Part shown: positions 23,228 through 33,968 of the stretch, one piece after another
How positions within the stretch are numbered: the stretch's first letter is position 1
Layout of the letters: every line of letters begins with the position of its first letter
Assembly (NCBI GenBank): GCA_037349105.1
Contig: JAYJMM010000034.1
Location: forward strand, 310,001 to 374,000
Length of the DNA: 64,000 nt
Reading direction: 5' to 3'
DNA from: Limnomonas spitsbergensis
Taxonomy: Eukaryota; Chlorophyta; Chlorophyceae; Chlamydomonadales
The notes under the pieces: generated by a model
What the model was told of the DNA's origin: nothing
The model's database searches: none
What the model saw: the letters and a program-made list of their open reading frames with translations, nothing else
Position numbers and translations under genes: made by a program

Positions 23228-24834
23228 TTACATCGCGTCCATCTTGTGCCCTACGTGGTCTTCCAGAGCCATCGCAGCAAAGTTCACAGCCGCGGCCTCA
23301 TCCAGTTCATCGCCTGTATCCACATCCGCTGCTCCGTTGCCTGCCGTAACCTCGGCTGTGCCGTTGGCTGCCGCAGCTGCCAGCACGGCGGCACCCACGC
23401 ACGAGCCGTCATGTGCGAGGGTGCACTTGAGCAGCTTGGCCTTGTCGTTCCCTGGGAACAGAAACCGTGCTGCATTTTAAATATTGAAAGATCGGCAAGC
23501 CATAAGCACCGACGAGATAACCAGGTCATCAGTACATCTCAATACAGGAACCAACAACCAGACCCAAAAGCCTCACGACCCTGCTGGGATTTCTTCTGCA
23601 TTTTGCCTGGCTGAAGGGTCAAGCCGTAAGCTCTGCACGGCGCTGCTACTTCCGATTTGGCAACGCCCCGCTTTCTTCCATATTTCACAAAGGCTCACCA
23701 ACGTGCTCTCCAATGGCACTGTCCAGCAGCTTGCGGTATGTCAGGAACTGCTCGTACACCCCGCCGTCAAACGCGATTGTCAGGCTGTGAGGCTGCTGCG
23801 TCCAGCCGCTGTGCTCCAGGATAGCGCACAGCGCCAACGCGACGAGGTTGGCCGAGCGCTTGGCCACCAAGCGGCACACCTCTCGCACCTGAGCGGGACG
23901 GGATAGCAGGCGCGAGTGCATGCGGGATGGAAGTACAAGCACACATTCATGCATTTAAATCTTGACCAGCCTACGGCCGGCTGCAGCCCAGGCAGCACGG
24001 CTCACAGCCTCTTTTCTTGGCAATGTGCCAGTTTTCTCTTTCAGGGCTGGTGGACCCACCTGCTGGACTGGTGAACCCCCAAATATCCCCCCCCCCCCCC
24101 AAAACGGTGAGGCAAAATTACGGGAGAAAAAAATAGAACCACCAGGTTTCGCTGCAAAAAAGCTGCCGAAACAGCTGCTAAAAGCTTCTCATGATTTTGC
24201 AATACAAGGAGCAAAAGTATTCATTCATGGACCATTGCTTGACCCCCCCCCAAAATAACCCCCCGGCCACACCCTACCACAGCCCGCACGCACCACACGC
24301 TGCGCCTCGGGCGACACGCGCCTGCGCCCCATCCCCAGGAGCCTCCCGAGCACCGCTCCCGATGCATCCTCGTCGTCCACAGCCTCCGCCAGGGCGGCGG
24401 TGGGGAAGCCCCCCTTGCTGGCCAGCGCCTTGGGGACCAGCGCGGGCCCAAAGCCGAAGAGCCTCCGGCCGAACAGGGCGAGCGCCGGGTCTTTGGCCAG
24501 GGTGAGCAGGATGCGCCGCGCCACCTCCCCGATGTACATTCCCGACAGCAGCTTTTCAAACAGGTACTTCCCTGCACAGAGCACAGCAAATGCCTCGTAA
24601 AGGGTCCGGGGATATAAGTAAAGGATTTGAGGTTTGTGCAAATGCCAAGTTGTGGGTTCTTTATGTTCAACTGAATGTTAAGGGTACAAGGGTTTAGAGT
24701 TGAAGGTTCACGTGCATGTCTAGTTCAGGGTAAAAAGTTTGTTGTGAAAGATGAAGGGGTCATGCCAATGCCTACTTCAGGGTCTAGGGTTGAAGGTGTA
24801 GGAAGGAAGGCCGTGCTGGGGAACGAGGGGGCTG

Positions 24835-24900
24835 TGGGCGAGGGCGGCGGCAGCAGCCTGTACAGCAGCTTCTTAAACAGGCACTTCCCTGCTTGAGGGG
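24835..24900 (-). repeat. Hexokinase exon 9 acceptor edge copy
   Basis: CAGCAGCTTCTTAAACAGGC followed by ACTTCCCTGC (plus strand, 24862-24895) copies the real exon 9 start at 24548-24575. It lies ~320 bp upstream in the transcript. Copy 2 equivalent: 40502-40567. Confidence 0.75.
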
Positions 24901-25519
24901 AAGGGATTAGGAATTAGGGTGAACCTGCCTGCATGGAAGGAATTAGGGTCAACTTACCTGTGCGGAAGGCTGTAGGGTTTACTAGCCTGCACTGAAGGGT
25001 TTAGGGTTAAGCCAAGTGGCTGCGGGGAGGGTTAAGAGCATGGCAGGAAAAAGAGCATGGCAGAAAGGAAAGGCGTGGTGGGGAATGGGCAACAAGGCAG
25101 GCACAGAACACGCCAGACCAGGGGCACAATCAGCGTATCTTTTCCCGGTTCAAGAGGCCACCCTCAGCGGGCCACCCTCGGCCTCCAAAAGCCCAATGAG
25201 GCGATGATTCACCCGGCCTATGGCCTGTCGCCTGCAGCCCAGGCATCATGGTAGGCCATGCACGAGACAGAGGGCACTGGCGTGCACTGGCCTGGCCTGG
25301 CCTGCACTGGTCTGCCCTGGCCTTGCCTTGCCTGCACTGGGAAGCTACCTAGGTACCTTAGCAACCTGCAATGCAACTGTTCTGGCTGCCACCCAAGACT
25401 ACGCCCCTGCAGCCGTGTCAAAACAGAGCCGAGGCGGCTCACCGTTGTGAATCGTGGCATCGTCCACTGCCCAGTCCTCGTCACATCGAGGGAGGGACTC
25501 GCTGTTGAATGCCCCCCAC

Positions 25520-25770
25520 CTGCAGGGAGGCATGGCACGCAAGCACGCTCAGCTTACAAAGACTAGAGACTTTAAAAGCTTCAACCCTTAACCCTGATGA
25601 CACGTACGCGCATCGAGGGAGGGACTCGCTGTTGAATGCCCCCCACCTGCAAGGCATGGCACGCAGGGGCACGCTCAGCTTATATAGATTAAACATTGAA
25701 AGCTGCAACCCTGAACCCTGATGACACATTCGCGCATGCAGGGAGAGACTTGCCATTTTGAATACCCCCG
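25520..25770 (-). repeat. Hexokinase exon 8 acceptor edge repeated upstream (copy 1)
   Basis: The real edge (plus strand GACTCGCTGTTGAATGCCCC then CCCACCTGCA, ~25496-25523) recurs at about 25617-25655 and, degraded, at 25741-25770. The same occurs in copy 2 at 41187-41437. Confidence 0.8.
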
Positions 25771-26727
25771 TCAGGGTTTAGGGTTTAGGGTTTCCATTTT
25801 GAAGACCCCGTCAGGGACCCAAATTGAGCTCGAGGGGGTCGCAAAAAATACTTCTCCACTGCGTGGAGTTACTCTGGCAGTGAAGGGTACGTAGACTAGC
25901 TCAGCTTACATTACGGCGGCTTCAACCCTAAGCTTAGTTGCTTGCCCAGCTTGCATTCTAGACTTCGCAACCCTGATCCTTGAACCCTAATGGCGCGTTG
26001 GCACGTCCAGCTTACACTGTACATTCAAAATCCCATGCACCTGGACTCGATTGCACATTGGCATGCCTAGCATGCATCCCATATTTCGAAAAACTTGAAC
26101 CTGATAGAACGTTGGCAAGCCCAGCTTCAATTGTAGGTTTCAAACCTACAACCCCGAACTTAATGGCGCGTCGGCATGCCCTGCCTACAACCCCCACATT
26201 TATCAACAGAACCTCTGATGCGCCGCTCGTCAACGCACCCAGAATCAGCGTTTCATTGCGAGACCAGACGGCATACAGTCACATCCTTGATCCAAATCCG
26301 AGCATTTCAGCTACAGTTCAGCTACAGTTCAGCTGCGTCGCGGCCTACCGCCAGCAGGGCTTCGGCCAGCAAGCCCTGCTGCTTGCACCATCAGCCACCG
26401 GCCGGTCAAGGTTCTATCCCAGACAGCTCATTTTAAAATATTGGTAAGAGCTGCAATGCCTAGTGGCAGTGCAGCTCGTACCAATATTCGAACACTCAAG
26501 TGGTGGCCACCCGGTAGCTCCCCCCCCCAACAGTGGTCTCCGGTGCGCTCCGCAACAGCCGCTTAGACCCATGTCCAAACACTCACTCGACGTTGACGAT
26601 AGTTTCCGTGTCGGGATGGATGGGCGGGTCCGGCTTCCATTTGGTGACGTCTCGTACCTTGACCACGCAAGCCAGGTTGGTCCCAGTGCCCATGATGATT
26701 CCAATGCGCGTGTCGGGGTCAATGTAC

Positions 26728-27930
26728 CTGCATGTGTGCATGGGTGCACATCAGCACTGTGACAATGAGGGTCCTTGCTGTGCCAGTATTGCGTAACTGA
26801 GTTTCAGCCACTCTAATTCCAAGGCAGAGGCAGCTACTTTTACCAGGAAGGGACCGTTACGACTTCTAAGATTTCTGAAATAGGGCGCAATTGCACAGCC
26901 CAGGTGCACATGCATGTGCGCATGGGTGTTCATGCATGGGTGCTAGTACACAAGTGCATGCAGGAGGGCATGGGCGCAGGTGCATGGGTCCCCGTTCTCT
27001 CTGTGACGGCTCAGCGGCGTCCATGAGGGCCGTCCCGCTCCTGGCTGATCTAGCAGAGTGCAGCCCATTACAATTCCAATGGGTGCATGTCCACGTGTGA
27101 ATGCACGCGCATGCAAGAGGCATGGGCGCAGGTACATGAGTCCCCGTCCCCATGATGATTCCAATGCGCGTGTCTGGGTCAATATACCTGCATGTGCGCA
27201 TGGGTGCACGTCCCCGGGCGAATGCAGGAGTGCTCCTGAATGCATGAGGGCATGGTAGCACCCCCATCCCCATCCCCATTATGATTTTAATGCATGTGTC
27301 CGGATCCATATACCTGCACATTTGCATAGGTTCGTGCATGGGTGCACATCCACAGGTGAATGCAGGAGTGCACGAGAATGCACGAGGGCATGGGTACACG
27401 TACACGAGTCCCCGTTGCCATTACGATTGTTATGTGTGTCCAGATTAATGTACTTGCACATCTGCATGGGTGTGTGTATGGGTGCACGAGAATGCACGAG
27501 GGCATGGGTACATGTGCATGAGTCCCCGTTGCCATTACGCTTTTAATGTGTGTCCAGATCAATGTACTTGCACACCTGCATGGGTGCATGTCCCCAATGA
27601 AATGCACGGGGGCACGCAAATGCACGAGGGCATGGGTGCTCATGCATAGGTCTCCGTCCCCAATGCCAGTCCATGGTGTTTGTCCGGATCAATGCACCTG
27701 CACCTCTGCATGGGTGCATGCATCAGTGCACATCTGCATGGGTGCATGCATGGGTATGCATCCCGTCCCCATGATGATTTCAACACGCGTGTCCCTGGGG
27801 CAATGTACCTGCGCCTATGTGTGACGGCAAAAGAGCACATGCATGCATGAGTGCACATGCATGCATGGGAGCACGCATGGGGGCACAGGCATGGGTGCAC
27901 ATGCATGACAGCACCAGATCGTGCACCACA
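26728..27930 (-). repeat. Array of hexokinase exon 7 acceptor edge (copy 1)
   Basis: About seven units of ~115-160 bp, each with a copy of the exon 7 start (plus strand CCCATGATGATTCCAATGCG, then GTGTC and TCAATGTACCTGCA) followed by GTGCATGGG-rich filler. ORFs rich in Met-His-Pro-Cys in this stretch are repeat-derived. Confidence 0.85.
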
Positions 27931-28180
27931 TAGCTGGCTTCACGCACAAGTTGAACGGACGACAAAAAACATATTGTGTGTTCATGCACAAACTCATAAT
28001 CGCAGACATTATTGGAAAACGAAATTAGTCAATTATCGATGTTGTCGATCAAGAGCGCACATGTGAAGGGCGTGGAGGGGAACGTGTGCATCGACACAAG
28101 CTGTTTTGCATTGTACCATGCAGCCTTTTTCATATGTCTCCCATCGGAAACCACCCGCCTGATAGGCCCACCTGCACACA

Positions 28181-29598
28181 AACAAAAGCTGGATACCGGT
28201 AGTAACAAAAGCTGAATACCGGTAGTAACAAAAGCTGGATACCGGTAGTAACAAAAGCTGAATACCGGTAGTAACAAAAGCTGGATACCGGTAGTAACAA
28301 AAGCTGAATACCGGTAGTAACAAAAGCTGAATACCGGTAGTAACAAAAGCTGAATACCGGTAGTAACAAAAGCTGAATACCGGTAGTAACAAAAGCTGAA
28401 TACCGGTAGTAACAAAAGCTGGATACCGGTAGTAACAAAAGCTGAATACCGGTAGTAACAAAAGCTGAATACCGGTAGTAACAAAAGCTGAATACCGGTA
28501 GTAACAAAAGCTGAATACCGGTAGTAACAAAAGCTGGATACCGGTAGTAACAAAAGCTGGATACCGGTAGTAACAAAAGCTGAATACCGGTAGTAACAAA
28601 AGCTGGATACCGGTAGTAACAAAAGCTGAATACCGGTAGTAACAAAAGCTGGATACCGGTAGTAACAAAAGCTGAATACCGGTAGTAACAAAAGCTGGAT
28701 ACCGGTAGTAACAAAAGCTGAATACCGGTAGTAACAAAAGCTAAATACCGGTAGTAACAAAAGCTGAATACCGGTAGTAACAAAAGCTGAATACCGGTAG
28801 TAACAAAAGCTGAATACCGGTAGTAACAAAAGCTGAATACCGGTAGTAACAAAAGCTGAATACCGGTAGTAACAAAAGCTGGATACCGGTAGTAACAAAA
28901 GCTGAATACCGGTAGTAACAAAAGCTGAATACCGGTAGTAACAAAAGCTGAATACCGGTAGTAACAAAAGCTGAATACCGGTAGTAACAAAAGCTGAATA
29001 CCGGTAGTAACAAAAGCTGAATACCGGTAGTAACAAAAGCTGAATACCGGTAGTAACAAAAGCTGAATACCGGTAGTAACAAAAGCTGAATACCGGTAGT
29101 AACAAAAGCTGGATACCGGTAGTAACAAAAGCTGAATACCGGTAGTAACAAAAGCTGAATACCGGTAGTAACAAAAGCTGAATACCGGTAGTAACAAAAG
29201 CTGAATACCGGTAGTAACAAAAGCTGAATACCGGTAGTAACAAAAGCTGGATACCGGTAGTAACAAAAGCTGAATACCGGTAGTAACAAAAGCTGAATAC
29301 CGGTAGTAACAAAAGCTGAATACCGGTAGTAACAAAAGCTGAATACCGGTAGTAACAAAAGCTGAATACCGGTAGTAACAAAAGCTGAATACCGGTAGTA
29401 ACAAAAGCTGAATACCGGTAGTAACAAAAGCTGAATACCGGTAGTAACAAAAGCTGAATACCGGTAGTAACAAAAGCTGAATACCGGTAGTAACAAAAGC
29501 TGAATACCGGTAGTAACAAAAGCTGAATACCGGTAGTAACAAAAGCTGGATACCGGTAGTAACAAAAGCTGAATACCGGTAGTAACAAAAGCTGAATA
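28181..29598 (-). repeat. 23-bp satellite, copy 1 (~61 units)
   Basis: Uniform 23-bp units with core AAAAGCTGAATACCGGTAGT and a GGATACC variant. Each holds the 8-bp palindrome TACCGGTA. It lies in what was hexokinase intron 6 and ends abruptly at the duplication junction. It is stop-free in all three minus frames, giving false ORFs of up to 519 codons. Confidence 0.97.
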
Positions 29599-29600
29599 GG
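29599..29600. other. Tandem duplication junction
   Basis: A partial 23-bp unit ends at 29598 (GCTGAATA). Two bases (GG) not predicted by either side follow, and then sequence identical to 13906 onward begins at 29601. Such short filler is typical of end-joining, but a misassembly through the satellite is equally possible. Confidence 0.8.
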
Positions 29601-29764
29601 AATCTCCAGTGCTTGGGTCCCTGGCCATCAGCTGGTCAGGGCTTGGTCCCAATCGGCCCAGCGTGCATTTTGACCCTGTTTAATGGCCCGACACCTGTGA
29701 TCCCAAGCCTCTTCCTTCCTCCGCGCCTGCGGGCCCTTACCGCTGCGAGTGCTCCAGTGTGTCA

Positions 29765-30583
29765 TTTTCTGGACACGAGTCCACCTTTGGCAGGCCGCCC
29801 CGGGGCTGCCAAAGGTCCGGTCGGGGCCAAACCCGGACAGGCCTGTTTCTTACACCTGGTGGCCAGAGCAGCGTGGCTGGCCAGAAATGAGGATTCCGAC
29901 CAGAGGCCGGAGTGTAGCTGACATGTAGCAGAGTCCCAAAATAAACACTGCGCTGCTCAGCCCGCGCATGTGGTGACGGAGCTCCCCTTGCCTACAGCCG
30001 TGGCTGTGAATCTTTCTCCTGATCCCATGGCACTTCCTTCCCCCCTTGAGTCCCTCACCTCTGTGGCTGCTTAGCCCGCATACGTGGTGACAGGAATCCA
30101 GCGCCTGACCTTGGGTCTGATCCCCTGCCCCATCCTTCCTTCCCTCCCTGGTTCCCTCTGTGGCTGCTTAGCCCGCATACGTGGTGACAGGAATCCAGCG
30201 CCTGACCTTGGGTCTGATCCCTTGCCCCATCCCTCCTTCCCTCCCTGGTTCCCTCTGTGGCTGCTTAGCCCGCATACGCGGTGACAGGAATCCAGCGCCT
30301 GAACTTGGGTCTGATCCCGTGCCCCATCCTTCCTTCCCTCCTTCAGTCCGATACCTGGCTGCTCAGCATGCCTATGGCGTCATGGAGCTTCCGCTGTCTC
30401 TAGTCGGGTCTGTGAAACTTCCCTCTGATCCCATGCCCCTTCCCTCCTTCCCTCCTTCAGTCCGATACCTGGCTGCTCAGCCTGCCTATGTCGTCATGGA
30501 GCTTCCGCTGCCTCAATTCGGGTCTGCAGCTTCCCTCTGATCCCATGCCCCTTCCCTCCCTCCTCTTCCCCCCCCCTTCTCAG
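29765..30583 (+). repeat. Copy-2 interspersed element and exon 12 edge array
   Basis: Equivalent of 14065-14888: a MITE-like element (29760-29945), then six ~97-bp units copying the exon 12 acceptor edge before the real exon at 30584. Confidence 0.85.
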
Positions 30584-31730
30584 TCCGACAGCCATGTGGC
30601 TGCCCAGCCCGCCTATGTCGTCATGGAGCTCCTGCTGGCCGAGGCCGGATCTGTGAAATTGACGACCGCGATGGAGGCAGCCCGCTCCAGGGCCGGCGGC
30701 AGGCAGGCGGTGGGACTGGGCAGGTGCATGTACCACCTGCCCTCCCTCAAGGGTGAGATCCAGGGTTGGGCAATTAATGGTCGTGACGGTGCACCCATTG
30801 ATGGTGCCACAAATAGTGTTCGGTGCTTCAGTCAGCATTTTTTATATAAAGGTTCTTCAGTCAGCATTTTTATATTAAGGTTCTTCAGTCAGCATTTGTA
30901 TATAAAGGTTCTTCAGTCAGCATTTGTATATAAAGGTTCTTCAGTCAGCATTTTTTATTTAACGGTTCTTCAGTCAGCATTGTACTGTTTAGGGTTTTCT
31001 GGTGTAAGACGCTGTATTGTGTTACACATGAGTCCCTTATACCGTGTCAAATGCCAACATTAGGAAGTACTAGGACAGCAGCAGAGACGTTCAAACACTG
31101 AAATCACACTGAATCACACTAAAGCACACTGACATCACACTAATATCAGAAAGGCGAACACTAGTGAGACCCAGTGGACAGCAGCAGAGATTTTGAGATT
31201 TGTGTGAACTGAGGAGAGCTCGTGATGAGGCGCATGCTTCTGCGCGGAATTGCTCACACACATTGTGCCTCTGTCATGGCCCCCTAGTGGGGCATGCTAT
31301 CCCTTAGGTGCCACTGCCCCTGCTGTTACCCTCGTCTGCCTCTCCTTGGGCGTCTCACTGTCCTTGGCTTAACCGTCCTGCCCTCTTCTCCCTCCCTTTG
31401 GGTGCCTCACTGTCACTGTCCCAAATCGCTGCCTCTGCCCAAGCCAGGCGTCCTGCAGCCGGTAGTTGTTTTAAAGCCCAGATCCTTTCACGCCCTCCTC
31501 CAGCCATTCTGCCTCCCCCAATAGCCATCACCCCCACTGGGTGATGGATCCTCACCAGCCGCTCCCCATGCATCCCACTGCCCTCATCCTAACCCCCCTG
31601 CCCCACCCGCTGCCTCTCCTCCGAGCCAGGCGTCCTCCAGTCGGTGGGCGTGTTCCGGCCCAAGCTGCAGCTGAGTGGAGGCAGAGTGCACGTGCAGCTG
31701 GACATCAGGGACCTCACGGCCGCAGCAGCA

Positions 31731-32145
31731 TCCAGGTGCATGGCTCTGGAAGCTAGGTGAGCTTGCTGAGCAGGCAGGTGCATAGCAGCAGGTACATGGC
31801 AGCAGGTGCATGGCAGCAGATGCATGGCAGCAGGTGCATGGCAGCAGGTGCATGGCAGCCTGGTGCATGGCAGCCAGGTGCATGGCAGCCAGGTGCATGG
31901 CAGCCTGGTGCATGGCAGCCTGGTGCATGGCAGCCTGGTGCATGGCAGCCAGGTGCATGGCAGCCTGGTGCATGGGAGCCAGGTGCATGGCAGCAGGTGC
32001 ATGGCAGCAGGTGCATGGCAGCCAGTTGCATGGCAGCAGGTGCATGGCTTTGAAAGCCACGCGAGGCTGCTGAGCAGGCAAGTGCATGGCAGCCCAGTGC
32101 ATGGCATCCAAGTTGCCCAGTTGCATGGCAGCAGGTGCATGGCTC
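31731..32145 (+). repeat. 14-17-bp exon 13 donor array (copy 2)
   Basis: Duplicate of 16036-16450, with the same units and order. 30820-30990 likewise duplicates the ~30-bp repeat of 15125-15295. Confidence 0.88.
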
Positions 32146-33288
32146 TGAAAACTGGGTGAGGCCAATGAGGCATGTGAATGTTGGCAATTGCATGTCTGCG
32201 GCTTTTATGTGAGGACGCTGAGCAGACAGGAACGCGATATCATGTTGACGTGTGAGGCTAGGCCGCAGGCAGGGGCGCTGAAAGGGGCCTGCCATGCTCA
32301 GCGAGTCTGCCGCATGGAGGGGCCTCTTGCCGCTTGACTCTTGCCCGTGACCTCGCTCTTTGACCTTTGTATTCCTTTCTGGCGGCGCCCTCTTGGCCCA
32401 AGAGGCGCAATCTGCTGACCAACACGGACAGCGAGGGTGGACCTCCTGCCGCTAAAAAAAGGACAGGTTTCGCTGCAAGAAAATTGCCAAAACAGACGCT
32501 AAAGAATCAGACTTGAAATTTTGAGAAAACGTGCTGAATTTTGTTCCTCCTTGCTGGAGTGCAGAACCTCTCTCGCTCTTTAGCTTGCGACCCTGCTGCG
32601 CTGGCATGCCAAGATTTTGCAAAATCATTGCAAGACTAGCGTAAAATCTTCTCTCACTCTTCTGCTTGGGGCCCCCCTGTTCTTGGGGGTACCCCCCTCG
32701 CCCCCCTGTTCTTGGGGTACCCCCCTCTCCCCCTGTTCTTGGGGGTACCCCCTACCACCCCCCAAAGGAGGGGGGTGCTTGGGGAAAAAATATGCATCCC
32801 AAACAAAATCTTGTAGAATCTTCTGCATGGTCGGTACCAACCGTGCAAAATATTGTACCGGAAAATCTTTTAAACGAAAAATATTCACCCCTTCTTCCCC
32901 CTCCCTGCCCGCCCTTGGGCGCTGTGATCTGCTCACCAACGTCCTTCGATCTGCTTGTCCCAGGAGTTGCGACCTGCTCTCCGGCGTGGACAGCATGCAG
33001 GCCCTGGTGGCCACTGTCAGCGCGCAGGACCGCTGCCCCGCTTTCAAGGCCTGCGTGGTCAACATCATCAACCGGGCGGGCTGCCAGGCCGCGAGCATCG
33101 TCCCTGGCGCGGGGACGCCAGGCACGGAGGCGACCCAGGGCATGTGCATCATTGTGTTTGTGGCCTCCAACAGCGTGTCGGCCAAGGCGATGAATGCTGC
33201 TGTGTACTTGGCAAGGTGAATGCCGCCATGCACATGGGAGTGGGAGGCCTGGTGTGGCAAACCCTGCGGCTCGGGCCGGTCGGGGTTT

Positions 33289-33968
33289 GACGGGTCAGGG
33301 TTTCGTCAGGGTTTCGTCAGGGTTTGGTCAGGGTTTGGTCAGGGTTTGGTCAGGGTTTGGTCAGGGTTTGGTCAGGGTTTGGTCAGAATTTGGTCAGGGT
33401 TTGGTCAGGGTTTGGTCAGAATTTGGTCAGAATTTGGTCAGGGTTTGGTCAGGGTTTGGTCAGAATTTGGTCAGAATTTGGTCAGGGTTTCGTCAGGGTT
33501 TGGTCAGGGTTTGGTCAGGGTTTGGTACGAATTTGGTCAGGGTTTGGTCAGAATTTTGTCAGGGTTTGGTCAGGGTTTGGTCAGGGTTTGGTCAGAATTT
33601 GGTCAGGGTTTGGTCAGGGTTTGGTCAGGGTTTGGTCAGGGTTTGGTCAGGGTTTGGTCAAAATTTGGTCAGGGTTTGGCCAGGGTTTGGTCAGGGTTTG
33701 GTCAGGGTTTGGCCAGGGTTTGGCCAGGGTTTGGTCAGGGTTTGGTCAGGGTTTGGTCAGGGTTTTGTCAGGGTTTGGTCAGGGTTTGGCCAGGGTTTGG
33801 CCAGGGTTTGGTCAGGGTTTGGTCAGGGTTTGGTCAGGGTTTGGTCAGGGTTTGGTCAGGGTTTGGCCAGGGTTTGGTCAGGGTTTGGCCAGGGTTTGGT
33901 CAGGGTTTGGTCAGGGTTTGGTCAGGGTCTGGTCAGGGTTTGGTCAGGGTTTGGTCAGGGTTTGGCCC
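33289..33968 (+). repeat. 11-bp minisatellite (copy 2, 22 bp shorter)
   Basis: Same GGTCAGGGTTT units as 17594-18295. The first ~380 bp agree; the distal part differs in the placement of GGCCAGG variants and in length. Confidence 0.97.

Larger units (their letters stand above)
23228..26727 (-). pseudogene. 5'-truncated hexokinase copy (exons 7-11 only)
   Basis: Minus-strand exons 26587-26727, 25443-25519, 24294-24571, 23699-23888 and 23228-23451 match the last five exons of the complete hexokinase at 38895-50950. No base change was seen in the stretches I compared. Splice sites and frame are intact: it encodes the GTGTN region, LSGMYIGEVARR, AFDGGVYEQ and the C-terminal HDGSCVGAA. Exons 1-6, with the start codon, the first phosphate loop and the catalytic NDTVG segment, are missing because the duplication breakpoint lies in intron 6. 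It could be transcribed only from a cryptic promoter. Inference: non-functional, or an assembly artefact. Confidence 0.88.
13906..29598 (+). repeat. Large tandem duplication, copy 1
   Basis: First copy of a ~15.7-kb direct repeat. It runs from the AATCTCC at 13906, in intron 11 of the Usp-like gene, to a partial unit of the 23-bp satellite ending at 29598. It contains the last nine exons of the Usp-like gene and the last five of hexokinase. The offset to copy 2 is 15695 up to the 11-bp array, 15673 after it, and 15667 after a TA microsatellite. Confidence 0.95.

Noticed and set aside
23228..26727. A second functional hexokinase gene
   Set aside because: It lacks exons 1-6, including the start codon and NDTVG segment, and is bounded by the duplication junction.
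26866..27906. Cys/His/Met-rich ORFs that look like small secreted or metal-binding proteins
   Set aside because: They are shadows of the hexokinase exon 7 edge array; ORF boundaries follow the repeat units.
28181..29598. CRISPR-like array
   Set aside because: Units are contiguous 23-bp monomers with no variable spacers, in a eukaryotic intron.
28029..29652. Minus-strand ORFs of up to 519 codons with a CYYRY-type 23-residue repeat (also 43696-45991)
   Set aside because: The 23-bp satellite lacks stops in all three minus frames. Overlapping ORFs in every frame, and its position inside a hexokinase intron, show it is repeat DNA.
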